DNA from: Candidatus Woesearchaeota archaeon CG10_big_fil_rev_8_21_14_0_10_44_13
GTDB lineage: Archaea; Nanobdellota; Nanobdellia; Woesearchaeales; UBA12501
Assembly (NCBI GenBank): GCA_002762985.1
Contig: PCXZ01000028.1
Location: forward strand, 10,278-51,751
Direction of reading: 5' to 3'
DNA length: 41,474 bases
The notes beneath the pieces were generated by a model. It was not told where the DNA came from and did no database searches. It saw only the letters and a list, made by a program, of their open reading frames with translations. The position numbers and the translations under genes were made by a program. Shown in pieces: positions 27,174 to 35,843 of this stretch. The first letter of the stretch is position 1; each line of letters opens with the position of its first letter.

Positions 27174-28148
27174 ATGTTTTCAATATATAGGCTGTTCGGG
27201 AAGTTCTTCCCGAAAAATGTAAAGAAGAGCATAGTCAAGCTCCTGGAATATTCCAACATAAGCGTAGAGGTTAACAGGCTCCTGGGATTCCAGCTGATAT
27301 CCTCCGTGCTTCTTTCTGCAGTGATCTCGGTCTATTCCCTGCTGTTTTTCGGATATAACCTTGTAATAGTCTTTCCTATCTCGTTCGTCTGCATGCAGGC
27401 TTTCGTATATATGTGGCTGCTGTTATCTGCTGACAAGAAAGGCAGGTTCACTGAGGCGATATTGCCTGATGTGCTCCAGCTGATGTCAAGCAATCTCAGG
27501 GCAGGTGTCACAATAGACAAGGCATTGTTCATGGCTGCAAGGCCGGAATTCGGGCCTTTCAAGAGAGAGCTTGACAGGGTCGGCAAAGAGATTGCTATAG
27601 GCAAGGATCTTGTCGGAGCCCTCAGGGATATGACATCAAGGATAAGATCAGACAAGCTGAAAAAGACAGTCTACCTTATAATAGGGGGTATAAGGTCCGG
27701 CGGTGAACTGGCGCCCCTGCTCGAGAGGTCGGCGAAAGACCTGAGGGACCAAGAGATAATGGACAAGAAGATAAGGGCCAGCATAGGGATGTACACTATA
27801 TTCATATTCATAGCCATAGGCCTTGCATCCCCTTTCCTTTTCGGGCTCTCGTCTGTCGTTGTTGAGATACTGACAAAGACATTCTCGACAGTCTCCATGC
27901 CGACAACAACCAATGCTGCATTCGCACTGAACAAGATAAGGATATCGATTGATTTCGTGAAGACATTCTCCCTTGTGTTCATATCGACAAGCTGTGTGCT
28001 GGGATCGTTTGTCCTCGGCCTTGTCAGCAAAGGCAAAGCGAAAGAAGGGGCAAAATACATTATCCCTCTGATGATACTGGCGATGGGCATATTCTTCCTT
28101 GTCAGAAAACTCCTTATATCTTCCTTGAGCGGGCTGTTCGGAGTCTGA
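27174..28148 (+). CDS. TadC/GspF-like inner-membrane platform protein (second of two)
   Basis: 324 aa. Helices at about 45-65 and 67-85 precede the F-domain core (ILPDVLQLMSSNLRAGVTIDKALFMAA; IGGIRSGGELAPLLERSAKDL). Helices at about 204-232, 265-290 and 293-318 follow. A ribosome-binding site CAGGTGA lies 4 nt from the ATG. The 74-nt gap from the first platform gene holds no obvious separate promoter, so I place it in the same operon. It is the last gene of the assembly operon; no prepilin peptidase follows. Confidence 0.88.
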   Translation: MFSIYRLFGKFFPKNVKKSIVKLLEYSNISVEVNRLLGFQLISSVLLSAVISVYSLLFFGYNLVIVFPISFVCMQAFVYMWLLLSADKKGRFTEAILPDVLQLMSSNLRAGVTIDKALFMAARPEFGPFKRELDRVGKEIAIGKDLVGALRDMTSRIRSDKLKKTVYLIIGGIRSGGELAPLLERSAKDLRDQEIMDKKIRASIGMYTIFIFIAIGLASPFLFGLSSVVVEILTKTFSTVSMPTTTNAAFALNKIRISIDFVKTFSLVFISTSCVLGSFVLGLVSKGKAKEGAKYIIPLMILAMGIFFLVRKLLISSLSGLFGV

Positions 28149-28212
28149 TATATCAGCATATCATAATTAATATTCTTTTCGAGATCTTAAAAGCCTTTTC
28201 GGACTGCCTGGA

Positions 28213-28632
28213 TCATCCTCTTCTTTTCATGGCCTCTTTTATCCTGCCTGCCTGCTTCTGGAAGCCGAACTCCCTTCCGAGATAATAGATCTTGTATGCT
28301 GCTGCGACGAAAACAAGATAAGCTGATGTTATGAAGAAATAACCCAGATATTTCCATGCCCCCCCTATCTTAAGCAGCCCTACAATGCCATTCCATACTG
28401 AAGAGACCAATATCAATATAAGGCATGCGAGGAAATAACCAGTGTAGCTCCTCAATGATGAGCCAGGAGAGAGGGAGCTATAAGCCATTATCGTCCATAT
28501 TATGGCCATGACTCCGAATGTCAATGACATGAATGTGATTATGACTTCTGCATTGCCCAGGATGATGATTATTGCAGCTATTCCTGCAAGGACAGCCGCC
28601 AAAGCAAAAATAATCTTAAGTTTCTCTTTCAT
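28213..28632 (-). CDS. Hypothetical four-helix membrane protein
   Basis: 139 aa with four predicted membrane helices (about 6-28, 30-54, 63-85 and 98-122) and a basic C-terminal tail. A clear ribosome-binding site, AGAGGTG, lies just before the ATG. It is convergent with the platform protein gene and shares the short spacer 28149-28212. No family is recognised. Its proximity to the pilus operon is not evidence of a shared role. Confidence 0.6.
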   Translation of the reverse strand: MKEKLKIIFALAAVLAGIAAIIIILGNAEVIITFMSLTFGVMAIIWTIMAYSSLSPGSSLRSYTGYFLACLILILVSSVWNGIVGLLKIGGAWKYLGYFFITSAYLVFVAAAYKIYYLGREFGFQKQAGRIKEAMKRRG

Positions 28633-28753
28633 TTTGCACCTCTTTTAGGGATATCTTGACCCATCGTTCCTTTTTTGATTATCTTTTGAGGAGTTCATTT
28701 TTGATGATCTCATCGGGGAGTTCATTATTCGTTCATAATAAGTTTTCCTAATC

Positions 28754-29317
28754 TTAAAATTCCAGCTTAAGGTCGCAGTACTGGTTGAGCTCGTCTATTA
28801 GCTCCTTATGGGCCTTCTTCTCGAGGCTTATGATGATGCCTTTTACGGCCCATAACCTCATCTTGCCTGCGAGAAAATGCACGAACCTCGCGACTGTCGA
28901 CAATGAATTGAACAATAACAGGGTGTTGAGGGAATCGAAAAATACGAATTTCTCTTTCGACAGCAATGCCATGACTGCCTGATCCATGGCGACGGATATG
29001 TCGCTGAGATTCTCAGGATTCCCTATGAAAAGGCATTTGTCTGTCTTCTCTATGTCCCCTCCGGATGTCTTTGTGACCGCATCTATGAATATCATCATTC
29101 CCGTGTCTATGCCTGATCTCTTGAAGAGGCTGTCCATTGTCTTGTAAGGCTTGTTCAGGGTGACATATACTCCAGGTATGTTCTCTTCCTCAGTCAGGTG
29201 CTTGACCAATGCCAGATTAGTCTCCTGATAATTCTTTGCGTCAACAGTCGCAAGAACAACGTATTCCTTGAGGTCCTTAAGCTTATTTTTGTATTCAACC
29301 TTTATCTTGATTGCCAT
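28754..29317 (-). CDS. Degenerate KaiC/RecA-like domain protein
   Basis: 187 aa from the ATG at 29315-29317. I choose this start because a TATA box (29340-29352) is centred about 27 nt upstream, which fits a leaderless mRNA; a 19-residue basic extension is otherwise open. The alternating beta/alpha pattern (EYVVLATVDAKNYQETNLAL, then GVYVTLNKPYKTM, then KFVFFDSLNTLLLF) resembles the RecA/KaiC fold. A Walker B-like Asp is in FFDSLN, but no GxxxxGKT P-loop is present, so ATP hydrolysis is doubtful. Such degenerate KaiC-like proteins occur in archaea near signalling and surface genes. It is divergent from the 491-aa membrane protein. Confidence 0.6.
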   Translation of the reverse strand: MAIKIKVEYKNKLKDLKEYVVLATVDAKNYQETNLALVKHLTEEENIPGVYVTLNKPYKTMDSLFKRSGIDTGMMIFIDAVTKTSGGDIEKTDKCLFIGNPENLSDISVAMDQAVMALLSKEKFVFFDSLNTLLLFNSLSTVARFVHFLAGKMRLWAVKGIIISLEKKAHKELIDELNQYCDLKLEF

Positions 29318-29339
29318 ATCAGATTTGCGCCTTCTCATG

Positions 29340-29352
29340 TTTATAAATATTT
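29340..29352 (-). promoter_or_regulatory. TATA box, leaderless, KaiC-like gene
   Basis: TTTATAAATATTT on the plus strand; centred about 27 nt before the ATG at 29317 and used to choose that start. Confidence 0.65.
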
Positions 29353-29438
29353 TGGTGGATAGTTTAGTGAGCATACCTTATCATGAAGCGAGGTTGAGGC
29401 GCACGATAGGCAGATGGACAATGTGCCTGAGAAAACTA

Positions 29439-29446
29439 TTTAAATA
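29439..29446 (+). promoter_or_regulatory. TATA box, leaderless, 491-aa membrane protein
   Basis: TTTAAATA, centred about 28 nt before the ATG at 29471. Confidence 0.65.
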
Positions 29447-29470
29447 ACGCTCCCTGCAGAACAGCCAAGA

Positions 29471-30946
29471 ATGGATGATGGGCTAAAAAAGAGGCTGAAT
29501 ATAGGGGCAGATGAACTCCTGCTTTTCTTACTCATCATTTCAGAGATATTTGAGTTCGCCGGGCTTCTTCCAGGGGACTTTGATTATGTCAAGAAGATAC
29601 TGTCATGGGTCTGCCTTGCATATCTGCTCTACAAGATAAACCTCACTGAGATAATATTCGGCTATGATGACAGGAAGATAGACATTGCCTTGATAGCGGC
29701 ATACTTCATGCTTGTCGCAAAAGACTTCATCCTCTATTCAAAGGAGGCCATGGAGACGATAGGCCAATCATCCCATAATTACCTCACGCCGTTCTATGCA
29801 TTCATACTCGACCATGCGTTCTTTTTCCAGTATGTCACATTCTATATCGGCGGGGGGATCATAATCCTGCTTGCGCTGCTCAACATATTCCTGAACGCAG
29901 AGGTGAAAGAGCCCAGCATAATGGCCATCTTCCACAAGGGGGGTCCGGCCGGGACGATATCAGAGAGGCTGCTGAGAGGCGCTACATCATTCATAATCTA
30001 CTCTGCTTTTTTTGTGATCATATTCAATCTTGCCATAGAATGGCTCGGCTGGGCAGTGGATTCAACATTGGCCGTGCTTGCAGTATTCTTTTACCTATTC
30101 TTCTTCATAAAGCATTACAAAAGGCTTGACCCTGGATCGTTCCTCTACAAAGTTGGGGATGCGGGCGAGGGTTTTTATGGGGAGTTCATAAACCTGTTCA
30201 GGTCCAAAGGAACCATACTGCTCGGCATCAGCGGGCTTCTGGTCCTGCACCTCCTCACAGATGTCGGTAATTTCATACTCCCTTACATATTAGGGAGAAA
30301 GATAGAATATTTCGTCGCATTAGGGGCCGGGCACACAGGGATACCTTCCCTCATGGCGATAGACCTTGAAGTCGCGGCAACGCTCATCCCGAAGATTTCG
30401 GTCTTCATGGCATATATACTTAACATATCCGCCATACTTTTCATGCTCATAGGCCCTGCCCTGATATGGTATGAGATATACAAGAAAAGGAGGATAGAGA
30501 TATCCAATACCATCCTGGGACTTTTTGGCGCCTCAATATTCACTTACTTATCTTCGCCCATCTTTAAGGTGGGACGGATAAGCGTGGAGGGCCTTTATGG
30601 GGTGGATATACTGACAAAAACCATCAATGTGTTGAATGCGCCGGTCATAATATTCACGGCAGCCATGTTATTCATATTATTCACTCTCATAGCTTATAGC
30701 CGCATAGTGAACATGTTTTTGAGGTACATAATGGTGTTTGCAATCGAGCTTTTCTTTGCCAATTACATCTACATGTTCTTCTTTGACGTCGCAAGCTTCT
30801 ATTCGAGATCGCTGATTTTCATAGGCAATTATTTCATACTATTCTACCTGTTCATATTCCTTTCGATAACCATAATGTTCTACATAGGGGGCATCATATA
30901 TTTCATCTATGACTCTGCTGTGGACATGACCAAAAAATTTATATAA
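29471..30946 (+). CDS. Large polytopic membrane protein of unknown function
   Basis: 491 aa with about eleven or twelve hydrophobic helices and short loops. Notable features are a loop with SSHNYLTPFYAF, an amphipathic cytoplasmic-looking stretch (FIKHYKRLDPGSFLYKVGDAGEGFYGEFINLF) and a GHTGIPSLMAI loop. I recognise no transporter family. A TATA box at 29439-29446, centred about 28 nt before the ATG, predicts a leaderless transcript. The promoter is back-to-back with that of the KaiC-like gene. The next gene encodes a small two-helix protein, possibly from the same transcript. Confidence 0.65.
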   Translation: MDDGLKKRLNIGADELLLFLLIISEIFEFAGLLPGDFDYVKKILSWVCLAYLLYKINLTEIIFGYDDRKIDIALIAAYFMLVAKDFILYSKEAMETIGQSSHNYLTPFYAFILDHAFFFQYVTFYIGGGIIILLALLNIFLNAEVKEPSIMAIFHKGGPAGTISERLLRGATSFIIYSAFFVIIFNLAIEWLGWAVDSTLAVLAVFFYLFFFIKHYKRLDPGSFLYKVGDAGEGFYGEFINLFRSKGTILLGISGLLVLHLLTDVGNFILPYILGRKIEYFVALGAGHTGIPSLMAIDLEVAATLIPKISVFMAYILNISAILFMLIGPALIWYEIYKKRRIEISNTILGLFGASIFTYLSSPIFKVGRISVEGLYGVDILTKTINVLNAPVIIFTAAMLFILFTLIAYSRIVNMFLRYIMVFAIELFFANYIYMFFFDVASFYSRSLIFIGNYFILFYLFIFLSITIMFYIGGIIYFIYDSAVDMTKKFI

Positions 30947-31035
30947 GCTGTTCGTAAAGGCATTAGGGACAGAAGGGCGCAGGAGAAGGGCCACAGCATA
31001 GTGGCGTATGATAAAAAAGAAAAAAAGAAGGTGAG

Positions 31036-31377
31036 ATGATGTTCAGATTTGTCTGGGATAAGTTCAAGAAGACCACGATGTTTGAGAAGATGCTTCTTGT
31101 CGTGGGATTGGCCATAAGCGTTCTCGGCTTTTATTGGATAAACAATATGTATATGAGAGAGCCGAAAGTGACATGGCCGCTGCTCCAGGCAGCTTTCTCA
31201 TACCTGCTACTGATATTCATGGTGATCCTGACAGACAGCAATGAGAGCATAAAAGAGGAGCTGAAGATCGTGATAAAAGAGCAGGCGCAGGAGATAAGGT
31301 ACCTCAGGAACATCGCGAATGAGCAGCTCGATGAGATAAGGCTGCTGAGGCGTGACCTGACGATGAAGAAGAGATGA
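31036..31377 (+). CDS. Small two-helix membrane protein with C-terminal coiled coil
   Basis: 113 aa; two ATGs in tandem (31036 and 31039). The AAGGTGAG site directly before them fits the second better, by a few bases of spacing. Hydrophobic helices are at about 18-38 and 47-67. Residues 70-113 form a charged heptad-like helix (KEELKIVIKEQAQEIRYL) predicted to be a cytoplasmic coiled coil. No family is recognised. It lies 89 nt after the large membrane protein and is convergent with the Lrp-type regulator. Confidence 0.6.
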   Translation: MMFRFVWDKFKKTTMFEKMLLVVGLAISVLGFYWINNMYMREPKVTWPLLQAAFSYLLLIFMVILTDSNESIKEELKIVIKEQAQEIRYLRNIANEQLDEIRLLRRDLTMKKR

Positions 31378-31394
31378 ATGGGAGATGCTCTTCT

Positions 31395-31877
31395 TCAGGT
31401 CCTTGTATCCGGCAGCATTGATACGTTCTGCGGATCGCTCATGAAATCCTCCCTCTTTATCTCGTCAACTATGTAATAGATCTCCTTGGCCTCTATGCTG
31501 AACTTGCTGTCCATCCTGTCGAGAAAATCCTCGAACTCCTTTATGTTCAAGAATATCCCCTCCACAAGGAAATCATAGTTGTTGTTTATCTTGTAGACTG
31601 AGTTGACATTGTCCTGCTTTGCGAGATAATTCTTGAGGCTCTCCTTCTCATCTTTCTTTGACTTCAGCATCATGTTTATCCTTGTAGTATACCCTAGTCT
31701 TGAGAAGTCTATTATCGCCGTATGCTTCTTTATGATATCTTTTTCATGCAGCCTTATCCTGTCAAATATCGTTGATACTGGGATGCCTGTCTGCCTGCTC
31801 ATGGTAGTCAGATTCATCCTTGCGTCTTTCCTTAGGTAAGAGATTATCACCATATCCCTTTCTTTCATGTTTCTCAT
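31395..31877 (-). CDS. Lrp/AsnC-family transcriptional regulator
   Basis: 160 aa from the ATG at 31875-31877, which has a strong AAGGAGGTG site six bases upstream; a 24-residue Lys-rich upstream extension lies within a simple-sequence tract and is probably untranslated. Residues 5-55 form the DNA-binding helix-turn-helix (MVIISYLRKDARMNLTTMSR ... IPVSTIFDRIR). Residues 65-150 resemble the Lrp ligand/oligomerisation (RAM) domain, with FSRLGYTTRINMMLKS and NYDFLVEGIFLN. It probably regulates neighbouring genes, possibly the divergent AbrB/PhoU-like gene. The effector is unknown. The shared upstream region is extremely AT-rich with several TATA-like boxes. Confidence 0.85.
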   Translation of the reverse strand: MRNMKERDMVIISYLRKDARMNLTTMSRQTGIPVSTIFDRIRLHEKDIIKKHTAIIDFSRLGYTTRINMMLKSKKDEKESLKNYLAKQDNVNSVYKINNNYDFLVEGIFLNIKEFEDFLDRMDSKFSIEAKEIYYIVDEIKREDFMSDPQNVSMLPDTRT

Positions 31878-31984
31878 GCCTGACACCTCCTTTGTTTTTT
31901 TTTGGTTTTTTGGTTTTTTGGTTTTTTGTGATTTTTGCAGTTTTTGCATTTTTTCCGAATTTCCCGGAATACTTACTATTATGT

Positions 31985-32066
31985 CGAAAGATTTATATAT
32001 AACTTTCTTATATTTAATATATAACAGAATATAAATATATAACTTTTAATTTGATTTTATATATGA
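31985..32066. promoter_or_regulatory. Very AT-rich divergent promoter region with several TATA-like boxes
   Basis: Contains TTTATATATAAC, TATTTAATATATAAC, ATAAATATATAAC and TTTATATATG in close succession between the Lrp-type and AbrB/PhoU-type regulator genes. The last (32056-32063) is the likely box for the rightward gene; one of the others probably serves the leftward gene. The repeated TATATAAC unit could also be an operator for one of the two regulators. Confidence 0.5.
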
Positions 32067-32088
32067 AAAGGGGATTTATGGTATATTA

Positions 32089-33015
32089 ATGGATAAAGGT
32101 GCCAGGATGAGAAGAAAGCTTGTAAAACAGGGAAGGAATGCCCTTACTATGACATTGCCTTCTGAGTGGGTCGATAAGCAGAACCTGAAGCCGGGCGATG
32201 AGGTCTTTGTCGAGGAAAGGAAAGAGGGGTTGCTGGTCTCAGGGGATAAGATAAAGGAAGGGAACAGGAAAACCATAGATGTATCCGGCCTTGAACCAAT
32301 GATAAAGAGGGTCCTCGGAGCGATCTACAAGGCAGGCTATGATGAAGTCGAAGTAAGATTCGGCAATGCGAAGGAATTCGAGGATGCGCAGGAAGTGATA
32401 AGGGAGGAATTCATCGGCTTTGAGACAATCCACCACGGCAAGGACAGCCTTGTTTTCAAGAAGATATCTTCCATCGAGCCGAAGGAATTCAATACGATGA
32501 TGAGGCGCATGTTCCTGATAATAAAATCCATGGCAGATGACTCCCCCATAGCCATGAAAAAGAAGGATCCGGATCTGCTGAAGATGATAATCCTGAGGGA
32601 CAAGGATGTGAACAAGATAGCGGATTTCTGCAGGAGATCCCTGAACAGCTCAGGCCACATGATAGAAGGCAGGACTGCGCCGTTATATTTCATAACTGAA
32701 CAGCTTGAGAAGATAGGCGACATACTAAAGGAGATATGCGGGCATATGATCAGCAATCCGGGAAGCGCAAATGAAGGCATTCTCTCTTTTTTCAGCGATG
32801 TGAACGCATTCTTTGAGGATTTTTACGGCCTTTATTTCAGCCTCGACCTAAAGAAGATGGCTGAATTCGGCAGGAAAAGGAAAATCCTCATCGAGAAATC
32901 AGAGAATCTCCTTGAATCATCATCAAAAAAGGAAGTGCGGATCGTTTTTTATTTAAGGGAGATGCTTAACAGCACATTTGACATGAATGGCTCATTGATG
33001 GCTGCAAGATTGTAG
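32089..33015 (+). CDS. AbrB-type DNA-binding protein fused to PhoU-like domain
   Basis: 308 aa. Residues 7-55 form a swapped-hairpin AbrB/SpoVT-like domain (RRKLVKQGRNALTMTLPSEWV ... LKPGDEVFVEE). The rest is alpha-helical and resembles PhoU (EFNTMMRRMFLIIKSMADDS; YFITEQLEKIGDILKEICGHM). This fusion is the known archaeal phosphate-uptake-regulator-like type. Met7 (32107) has an AAAGGTG site at good spacing and begins the conserved part, so it is an alternative start. A TATA box at 32056-32063 lies about 29 nt before the first ATG. No phosphate transporter genes are in view, so the regulated target is not evident. Confidence 0.85.
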   Translation: MDKGARMRRKLVKQGRNALTMTLPSEWVDKQNLKPGDEVFVEERKEGLLVSGDKIKEGNRKTIDVSGLEPMIKRVLGAIYKAGYDEVEVRFGNAKEFEDAQEVIREEFIGFETIHHGKDSLVFKKISSIEPKEFNTMMRRMFLIIKSMADDSPIAMKKKDPDLLKMIILRDKDVNKIADFCRRSLNSSGHMIEGRTAPLYFITEQLEKIGDILKEICGHMISNPGSANEGILSFFSDVNAFFEDFYGLYFSLDLKKMAEFGRKRKILIEKSENLLESSSKKEVRIVFYLREMLNSTFDMNGSLMAARL

Positions 33016-33047
33016 GTAGAAAGATCATTTTAGCAGAGTTATCTCAA

Positions 33048-35231
33048 TCAGATCCTTGCAGAGATATCATCAACAGCCCCAACCATCTTTTCTATCGCAT
33101 TAAGGCCTGCCTTATGCGCATATAACTCATAATCCCCTGCATTGTCTATTATCCTTCTGCCGTACTCGGAGGCATTCTTAAGATGAAAGAGCCTTGCTTC
33201 GGTGCTCCATGAAGAGAACTGGCCCTCTTTGCCTTTTTTTCTCGCATTCGCAATGTCCCTGCTCCTGTATCCGGCCATCTCCATGTGCCTCTGCGCAGCG
33301 CCGAAAGGGAGGAACCTGTCAAAGATATCGAATTGGTCGCCCCAGTATGACTGTTTCAATGAATGCTTTGCGTCATCATCGAGATAATCCCCTCCGAACT
33401 CACACACATTGACGAAGAAATAGATCGGAGGCAATAATTCATCATTCTCGAAATCTATCTTCCTTATCTCGTGGTTCTTCATGAAATTCATGATATTGCT
33501 GTCAGTGTAGAATCTCCTCGGCAAAGCGTGCAGCGGCACAGCGATATTGCGGAAGCCTTCCATTATCCTCTTCTTCTCTTCGTCAGACAGGATAATCCCG
33601 CTCTCTTCCAGAGACCTTACTGCATTGGCTATCTTGTTCGGAAAATATTCTCTTGAGATGTCCAATGGGCTGCTGAGGGATATCTTGCTGTCCCTATATG
33701 CCAAAATCCCTATGTTCTCGATATCCCTCAGGAGCTCGACACACTCGCTAAGGTCTTCAAAAAGGCCTGCATATCTTTCTCTATGCCCGGGTAAATTGTC
33801 ATCTGCACGCCCGCCCTGCCTGTCTTTTGGCCCATAATGCCCTTCAAGCATGAGCTGATGCAGGTTTTTTCCGCAGATATACTTAAGGAAAAGATGATAA
33901 AAGCCCTTGTCTTCGAAATCGCATAAGAAGTCGGATATCTTCCCGCCAAAATAGGGCTTTAATGCGAGTATCTGCTGTTTCTCTGTCTTGAGCCTTGCAG
34001 GATCAGCATTCCTTTTGATTGCTATGAGGTTCTTTATGTACCTGTCAAACTTATGGATGAACAGTTCATTCCTGAAATCGCCTACACAGCTGAAATTCTG
34101 CATTATGTCCTCTGTGCGCAGGAGGATCCTTCCTGCTTCAAGATATTTCACCATTGCTTCTTCGGGCCTGCCTGCTGATTCAAGGATCTCTGCATGCAGG
34201 AATCTCGCCCTATAATCATCGCTGAATCTTGTTTCGGCCTCGTCCATCACTTTCAGGCTTTTCTCAGCATCAAACAGGGTGAGATGATGATAAGCGAGCC
34301 TCAGCAGGTATTTTATCTCGCCGGGATTCCTCCTTATCTCCCTCTCAAGCCTTAAGCCCCTGCTCACTGCTGACGCTTTTGCCAGGCCAGTGCCATAGCC
34401 TTCCCTCTCTTCTGCTGTCCTTGACCTTTCAGAAAGGACTTTCAGCGCCATGTCGATCGACCGGTCATCCCTCATGTATAATGCGGCAAGTCTTGTGCTG
34501 TAGCCCCCTCCGATCCTGTGCGCTTCAGTGTATGCATCGATCGCTTTTTCAGCATCATTGATGAGCTCTGCCTGCAATCCCCTGAAGACGTGTTTTGCCT
34601 GGCGGTAAAAAGCAGAATGCAGAAGGTCCCTTGCTGCTCTTGAAAAAATAGTGGCGAATCCGAAAAAGGCCAGTTCTGCGGGGATTAGTATCGCATAATT
34701 CTTCAGGACAATGTCATCGATATTCCCTGACCTGCACAGCTCGATGAACCTATTGGCTGCCGCCTGCATCCCCTGGTCATGCGGCAGAAGAGAATATATC
34801 TTCAAAGGCAATCCGGCTGCCTGGTAAGCGATCCTGTCATAGAATGCCGCGATAGTCAGCAATGCTGCGTTTGCCTTAGGATATTTCAGGAAAGCATCTT
34901 TCATCTTCACGAAGATGTTCCTTGATCCGCCTTCGTGTGATGCTTCGAATTCTTTTATCCTCCTTTCGATGCTGTCTCTCTGCTCATCCCCTGAAGGGAT
35001 ATTCCTGAAATCATCGCTCTTTTTGCGGGCCATCATCCCTGAAACTATGATGTCAGCTGCTGCGCCTGCAAGAAACCCTGAAGAGATGGAAATTCCCGGC
35101 TCGATACCGAGATGATTGAGAATCAAAGATGTTGCACAGGCAGCCATCGCGCCAGAAGTATGCTGAGGATATGCGTGACAAGCGTCAGCAAAGCTTTCCA
35201 GCACCATATTTGATCTATTCTTCCCCCCCAT
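33048..35231 (-). CDS. TPR protein with C-terminal APH/choline-kinase-like domain
   Basis: 727 aa. Two weakly hydrophobic segments lie in the first 65 residues (TSGAMAACATSLILNHLG, SGFLAGAAADIIVSGMMA), with more at about 165-215, so membrane association is possible. Residues about 215-400 are TPR-like helical hairpins (NDAEKAIDAYTEAHRIGG; RPEEAMVKYLEAGRILL). Residues about 434-600 resemble an APH-type kinase: FLKYICGKNL (hinge-like), then YTDSNIMN with Asp577 and Asn582 spaced as in the HGDxxxxN loop, then KIDFEND with Asp593 as the metal-binding Asp. The His-Gly of the loop is replaced by Tyr-Thr, so activity is uncertain. A TATA box at 35255-35262 predicts a leaderless start. Confidence 0.6.
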   Translation of the reverse strand: MGGKNRSNMVLESFADACHAYPQHTSGAMAACATSLILNHLGIEPGISISSGFLAGAAADIIVSGMMARKKSDDFRNIPSGDEQRDSIERRIKEFEASHEGGSRNIFVKMKDAFLKYPKANAALLTIAAFYDRIAYQAAGLPLKIYSLLPHDQGMQAAANRFIELCRSGNIDDIVLKNYAILIPAELAFFGFATIFSRAARDLLHSAFYRQAKHVFRGLQAELINDAEKAIDAYTEAHRIGGGYSTRLAALYMRDDRSIDMALKVLSERSRTAEEREGYGTGLAKASAVSRGLRLEREIRRNPGEIKYLLRLAYHHLTLFDAEKSLKVMDEAETRFSDDYRARFLHAEILESAGRPEEAMVKYLEAGRILLRTEDIMQNFSCVGDFRNELFIHKFDRYIKNLIAIKRNADPARLKTEKQQILALKPYFGGKISDFLCDFEDKGFYHLFLKYICGKNLHQLMLEGHYGPKDRQGGRADDNLPGHRERYAGLFEDLSECVELLRDIENIGILAYRDSKISLSSPLDISREYFPNKIANAVRSLEESGIILSDEEKKRIMEGFRNIAVPLHALPRRFYTDSNIMNFMKNHEIRKIDFENDELLPPIYFFVNVCEFGGDYLDDDAKHSLKQSYWGDQFDIFDRFLPFGAAQRHMEMAGYRSRDIANARKKGKEGQFSSWSTEARLFHLKNASEYGRRIIDNAGDYELYAHKAGLNAIEKMVGAVDDISARI

Positions 35232-35254
35232 GCACTGGAAAAAACAGATTATTA

Positions 35255-35262
35255 TTATAAAA
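35255..35262 (-). promoter_or_regulatory. TATA box, leaderless, TPR/kinase-like gene
   Basis: TTTTATAA on the minus strand, centred 27-28 nt before the ATG at 35231. Confidence 0.65.
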
Positions 35263-35346
35263 CTTTCCCGTGAAAAAAAAGAATCTGGGAATTTCGTCTC
35301 TGTATTATTGCGAAAAAACTGCCATTTCTGAACTCATGAAGAAAGT

Positions 35347-35354
35347 TTTATAAA
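35347..35354 (+). promoter_or_regulatory. TATA box that decides the 35377 start
   Basis: TTTATAAA, centred 26-27 nt before 35377. Confidence 0.65.
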
Positions 35355-35376
35355 TTATGGACCCATGCCTGAAGTT

Positions 35377-35826
35377 ATGGGAGAATTGAAACCCTTAGAG
35401 GAGATGGCAAATGATGTCAATATGGGTGATCTTGTCCGTGTCACGATAAACTATGGGCTAAGCAGTTATGTTGGCTACGTTTGGTGGACGCCGAAAGAGA
35501 ACGGGAAAACATCCCAATTAGATGCCAGTGATATACTCTCTTCTACAACAAACATACCCCCTATAGGGGCAGTCATCAGCGCAGTTAAAGATCCTAACTG
35601 GATTGAAGACAACAAGGAAAGATCCCTTGTGGCACACAAGAACCAGATATTGATCTATGCAGACAATGACATCCTTCTTGCAGGATTGGACCCCTACGGA
35701 AAAACATATGAGGACATCCTTAAGAAGAAAGTCCAGGTTGTAGGCATAAACCTAAAAAAAGGCACATTGGGAAAGGAAGTGGTAAAGGGATATGAGGTTC
35801 TGGAAAGAGCAAAAGATCAAGATTAG
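35377..35826 (+). CDS. Hypothetical small soluble protein
   Basis: 149 aa from the ATG at 35377. I prefer it to the ATG at 35365 because the TATA box at 35347-35354 is centred 26-27 nt upstream of 35377, matching the leaderless spacing seen across the window, and only about 14 nt from 35365. The sequence is beta-rich at the start (DLVRVTINYGLSSYVGYVWW) and mixed later, with no cysteine, signal peptide or membrane helix. No family is recognised. It is convergent with the DHH-family gene, with only 17 nt between the stops. Confidence 0.6.
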   Translation: MGELKPLEEMANDVNMGDLVRVTINYGLSSYVGYVWWTPKENGKTSQLDASDILSSTTNIPPIGAVISAVKDPNWIEDNKERSLVAHKNQILIYADNDILLAGLDPYGKTYEDILKKKVQVVGINLKKGTLGKEVVKGYEVLERAKDQD

Positions 35827-35843
35827 ATATTTAACCTGAGAAA

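Noticed and set aside
19680-28148. Calling the operon an archaellum
   Set aside because: No archaellins of the usual size and no FlaF/G/H/I/J-type set is present. The ATPase plus two separate TadC-like proteins fit a Tad/pilus-like system better.
28149-28212. A strong terminator between the convergent platform and membrane protein genes
   Set aside because: Only short T runs on either strand; too weak to annotate with confidence.
31878-31949. A Lys/Gln-rich N-terminal extension of the Lrp-type regulator
   Set aside because: It reads a simple-sequence T-tract with GG breaks, and a strong AAGGAGGTG site directs initiation at 31877.
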